Program-made: the position numbers and the translations under genes
The notes under the pieces: generated by a model
The model's input: only the letters and a program-made list of their open reading frames with translations
Databases searched by the model: none
What the model was told of the DNA's origin: nothing
Shown here: positions 1 through 6,572 of the stretch, in pieces
Layout of the letters: each line of letters opens with the position of its first letter
Numbering within the stretch: the first letter of the stretch is position 1
Assembly: GCA_903921965.1 (NCBI GenBank)
Contig: CAIXSE010000679.1
Location: 1 to 6,572, forward strand
DNA from: an uncultured Thermoleophilia bacterium
GTDB lineage: Bacteria > Actinomycetota > Thermoleophilia > UBA2241
Length of the DNA stretch: 6,572 nucleotides
Direction: 5' to 3'

Positions 1-2573
<2,573 letters not shown>

Positions 2574-2581
2574 GTCCCCCC

Positions 2582-2587
2582 TCCTCC
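2582..2587 (-). promoter_or_regulatory. Ribosome binding site of ATPase 2
   Basis: The minus strand reads GGAGGA followed by eight bases and then the ATG at 2573. This is a near-ideal Shine-Dalgarno match and supports that start. The site lies in a purine run that continues almost to the start codon. Confidence 0.75.
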
Positions 2588-2625
2588 ACCGGCGCCGCCT
2601 GCCCCGCGGCCGGCACCGTGACGAT

Positions 2626-2635
2626 ACCTGTAGGT
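2626..2635. other. Small dyad ACCT-GT-AGGT ahead of ATPase 2, possible operator
   Basis: A 4-2-4 inverted repeat lies 53-62 bp upstream of the ATPase 2 start, in the only stretch of this gap that is not almost pure G/C. The position suits an operator or promoter-proximal site. The repeat is short and could be chance, and no convincing -35/-10 pair was found next to it. No regulator family can be named from it. Confidence 0.2.
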
Positions 2636-2715
2636 CCCCGACGCGGCGCGCGGATGCCGCCAGCGCGACGAGGCTTGTCCCCTTGTCGACGGAGCCGGCC
2701 GCGAACTTGAGCGAG

Positions 2716-2746
2716 GGCCGGCCGGCGCGCCACACGCCGGCCGGCC
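2716..2746 (-). terminator. 12-bp GC hairpin between the two ATPase genes (terminator or mRNA 3'-end stabiliser)
   Basis: The left arm GGCCGGCCGGCG (2716-2727) and right arm CGCCGGCCGGCC (2735-2746) are perfectly complementary around a 7-base loop. The hairpin begins 13 bases after the TGA of ATPase 1. No U-run follows in the direction of transcription, so it is not a classical intrinsic terminator. GC-rich bacteria often have stems without U-runs at gene ends. It could end transcription, cause partial read-through into ATPase 2, or protect the upstream mRNA. The structure is certain; the role is inferred. Confidence 0.6.
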
Positions 2747-2759
2747 TTCGGACCGTGCG

Positions 2760-5531
<2,772 letters not shown>

Positions 5532-5537
5532 GGTCTC

Positions 5538-5544
5538 CCTCCCC
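5538..5544 (-). promoter_or_regulatory. Ribosome binding site of ATPase 1
   Basis: The minus strand reads GGGGAGG, then six bases, then the ATG at 5531. Strength and spacing are good, and support this start over any downstream one. Confidence 0.75.
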
Positions 5545-5558
5545 AGACGTCGCAGGCC

Positions 5559-5578
5559 GCCGTCCCCCGGGCGACGGC
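5559..5578 (-). other. Leader hairpin in the ATPase 1 5' untranslated region
   Basis: The arms GCCGTC (5559-5564) and GACGGC (5573-5578) are perfect complements around an 8-base C/G loop. The hairpin lies between the predicted transcription start (near 5595) and the ribosome binding site, 14 bases before the latter. It could affect translation or mRNA stability. It is too short to be a known riboswitch, and a 6-bp stem can arise by chance at this GC content. Confidence 0.35.
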
Positions 5579-5601
5579 CGTACGCAGCTCCCGTGGGCTC
5601 G

Positions 5602-5629
5602 ACCGTATCCGATGGCGAACCCGTGTCAA
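5602..5629 (-). promoter_or_regulatory. Sigma-70/SigA-type promoter for ATPase 1
   Basis: On the minus strand there is a perfect -35 box TTGACA (5629-5624), a 16-bp spacer, and a -10 box TACGGT (5607-5602). The -10 box keeps the TAnnnT pattern common in high-GC actinobacteria. The expected start near 5595 gives a leader of about 64 bases. ATPase 1 can therefore be transcribed on its own even if there is read-through from the Usp gene. The promoter sits in a local dip in GC content, as expected. Confidence 0.7.
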
Positions 5630-5719
5630 GAGTTTGGCACCAGCGGGTGACCCGGGAGACCGGCCCCGGCGGCGTGCCTCCACCTGACCCTCCGGGGGAC
5701 TCACAGAAACCCGACGATC

Positions 5720-5744
5720 AGAGAATCGGATCCTCAGCTTCTCT
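5720..5744. repeat. Inverted repeat AGAGAA-N13-TTCTCT
   Basis: A perfect 6-bp inverted repeat in the least GC-rich part of the Usp-ATPase gap, about 90 bp upstream of the ATPase 1 -35 box. It could be an upstream activator site or part of the Usp 3' end. The arms are separated by 13 bases (centre to centre about 19 bp, close to two helix turns), which suits a dimeric DNA-binding protein. The evidence is weak. Confidence 0.3.
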
Positions 5745-5749
5745 CGAGG

Positions 5750-5783
5750 GGCCGACAGCGACATCTGCCGGCACAGATCGGCC
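5750..5783 (-). terminator. Two-part hairpin after the Usp gene, candidate terminator
   Basis: The outer arms GGCCG (5750-5754) and CGGCC (5779-5783) enclose inner arms ATCTG (5763-5767) and CAGAT (5774-5778), with a 6-base loop and an 8-base bulge on one side. It begins 27 bases after the Usp stop codon. No U-run follows. The position suits a terminator or a processed 3' end, which would make ATPase 1 depend on its own promoter. Confidence 0.35.
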
Positions 5784-5810
5784 GCGCGAGGTCGCCCGCG
5801 GGCTGGGGCG

Positions 5811-6572
5811 TCAGCCGGCCGGGACGATGAGCAGCGGGCACGGGGCCGTCGCCAGGAGGTCTCTTACCACGGCCCCGTGCCCATCCTCGAAGCTGCCGCG
5901 CCAGCTCAGCACGATGAGCTCGGCCTGCAGTGTGGCGCTCTCCTTGACGATCACCTCGGCAGGCGCGCCCACGCGCACGCTCACGCGGTGGCGCCCGCCC
6001 TCGGGGCACTGCGAGAAGCGCATCGTGAACTCCTCCTGCCAGGCGCTCCACTCGTAGTGCTCCTGGTCGACGATGCGCGGTGCGGGGAAGCTGCCCTCCT
6101 CGGCCGGGCGGTCGCCGGTGACGACGTGCAGCATCACGATCTCGCGGCCGCGACGGCAGAGCGCATCGTCGGCGTGCCTCATGGCCGCCGACGCCGACGG
6201 GCTGCCCTCGAGCGGGACGACGAGACGGCGCAGGCCGGTGAGCGGTCGCATCCCCGGCCTGACCAGCAGCAGCGGGACGCTGTGCCGCGCGATGAGCTCG
6301 CCGGCGACGTGCCCGACGCCCGGCCCCGTACGCGTGCGCAGGCCCAGGGCGAGCGCCCCGGCGCCGACGCGCTCGACGTGGGCCGCCAGCGCCTCGGCCG
6401 GCTCGCCCTCGACCTCGGTCACGGCGAGGCCCTGGAGGCCGGCGCCCGGGAGCTCCGCCTCGCCGGCCTGGCGCACGTGCACCCCGGCCGTGCCCCAGTG
6501 CGCGGCCGCCGCCAGGTTGCGGGCGCTGGCCAGCAGCTCGGCGTCGGCCTGAGGGTCTGCGACGGCGATGAG
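5811..6572 (-). CDS. Two-domain universal stress protein, 5' end cut by window
   Basis: A cytoplasmic stress-response protein of the UspA superfamily. 253 residues are visible and the frame runs open to the right edge. The GTG at 6482 is internal, because Usp-like sequence continues upstream of it. The first Usp domain (partial) ends in the strand SVPLLLVRPG, typical of a Usp C-terminus. A second full domain follows, starting at LRRLVVPLEGS (about 6230) and ending APCPLLIVPAG before the TGA. The usual ATP-binding loop G-x2-G-x9-G-S/T is degenerate in both halves: the second reads SWRG and then DGHGAVVRDLL with a shortened loop, so this half may not bind ATP in the classical way. Tandem-domain Usp proteins occur widely in actinobacteria, some beside P-type ATPases. 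It probably acts as a stress-linked regulator or sensor; its partner is unknown. Confidence 0.85.
   Translation of the reverse strand, partial: LIAVADPQADAELLASARNLAAAAHWGTAGVHVRQAGEAELPGAGLQGLAVTEVEGEPAEALAAHVERVGAGALALGLRTRTGPGVGHVAGELIARHSVPLLLVRPGMRPLTGLRRLVVPLEGSPSASAAMRHADDALCRRGREIVMLHVVTGDRPAEEGSFPAPRIVDQEHYEWSAWQEEFTMRFSQCPEGGRHRVSVRVGAPAEVIVKESATLQAELIVLSWRGSFEDGHGAVVRDLLATAPCPLLIVPAG

Noticed and set aside
2621..2690. Possible promoter for ATPase 2 (TCGACA at 2684-2689 with TACAGG or GTATCG further downstream)
   Set aside because: The boxes are about 50 bp apart, far from a 16-18 bp spacer, and neither is a good match.
5696..5701. GGGACT resembling half of a DosR box, prompted by the Rv1996-ctpF parallel
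   Set aside because: The second half-site is absent and the core does not fit the palindrome. A 6-base match is expected by chance.
5811..6482. GTG at 6482 as the start of a shorter, single Usp gene
   Set aside because: The same frame continues upstream to the window edge with Usp-like sequence (LIAVADPQADAELL), so the GTG is internal.

Overview
The window comes from a high-GC bacterium. Coding is strongly G/C-biased at third positions, all genes lie on the minus strand, and a TTGACA-type promoter is present. This fits an actinobacterium, or possibly a Chloroflexota-like lineage, but no taxonomic marker gene is present, so the assignment is only an impression.

Layout, read in the direction of transcription (right to left). 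(1) 6572-5811: the 3' part of a two-domain universal stress protein (Usp) gene whose start lies outside the window. (2) 5810-5532: a 279-bp gap holding a probable Usp terminator hairpin, a second inverted repeat, a convincing promoter (TTGACA, 16 bp, TACGGT), a short leader with a hairpin, and a strong ribosome binding site. (3) 5531-2760: a complete 923-residue P-type cation ATPase (here 'ATPase 1'). (4) 2759-2574: a 186-bp gap with a perfect 12-bp GC hairpin just after the ATPase 1 stop, a small dyad, and a ribosome binding site. (5) 2573-1: a second P-type ATPase ('ATPase 2'), paralogous to the first and intact over 857 codons, cut by the window edge in its ninth membrane helix.

The pumps are a tandem duplication. 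Their phosphorylation and nucleotide-binding domains are almost the same, but the ion-binding helices differ at positions that set ion choice and stoichiometry in well-studied P2 ATPases. In TM4, ATPase 1 has Pro-Asp-Ala-Met-Pro where ATPase 2 has Pro-Glu-Ala-Leu-Pro. In TM5, ATPase 1 has a lysine at the position of the gastric H+/K+-ATPase lysine (K791), where ATPase 2 has threonine. Both lack the TM5 acid and amide used for site I in SERCA but keep the TM6 Asn and Asp. The simplest reading is a stress-linked pair of single-ion pumps that have diverged in ion selectivity or counter-transport. The Usp-then-pump order resembles the Rv1996-ctpF pair of Mycobacterium tuberculosis. The transported ions cannot be named from the sequence.
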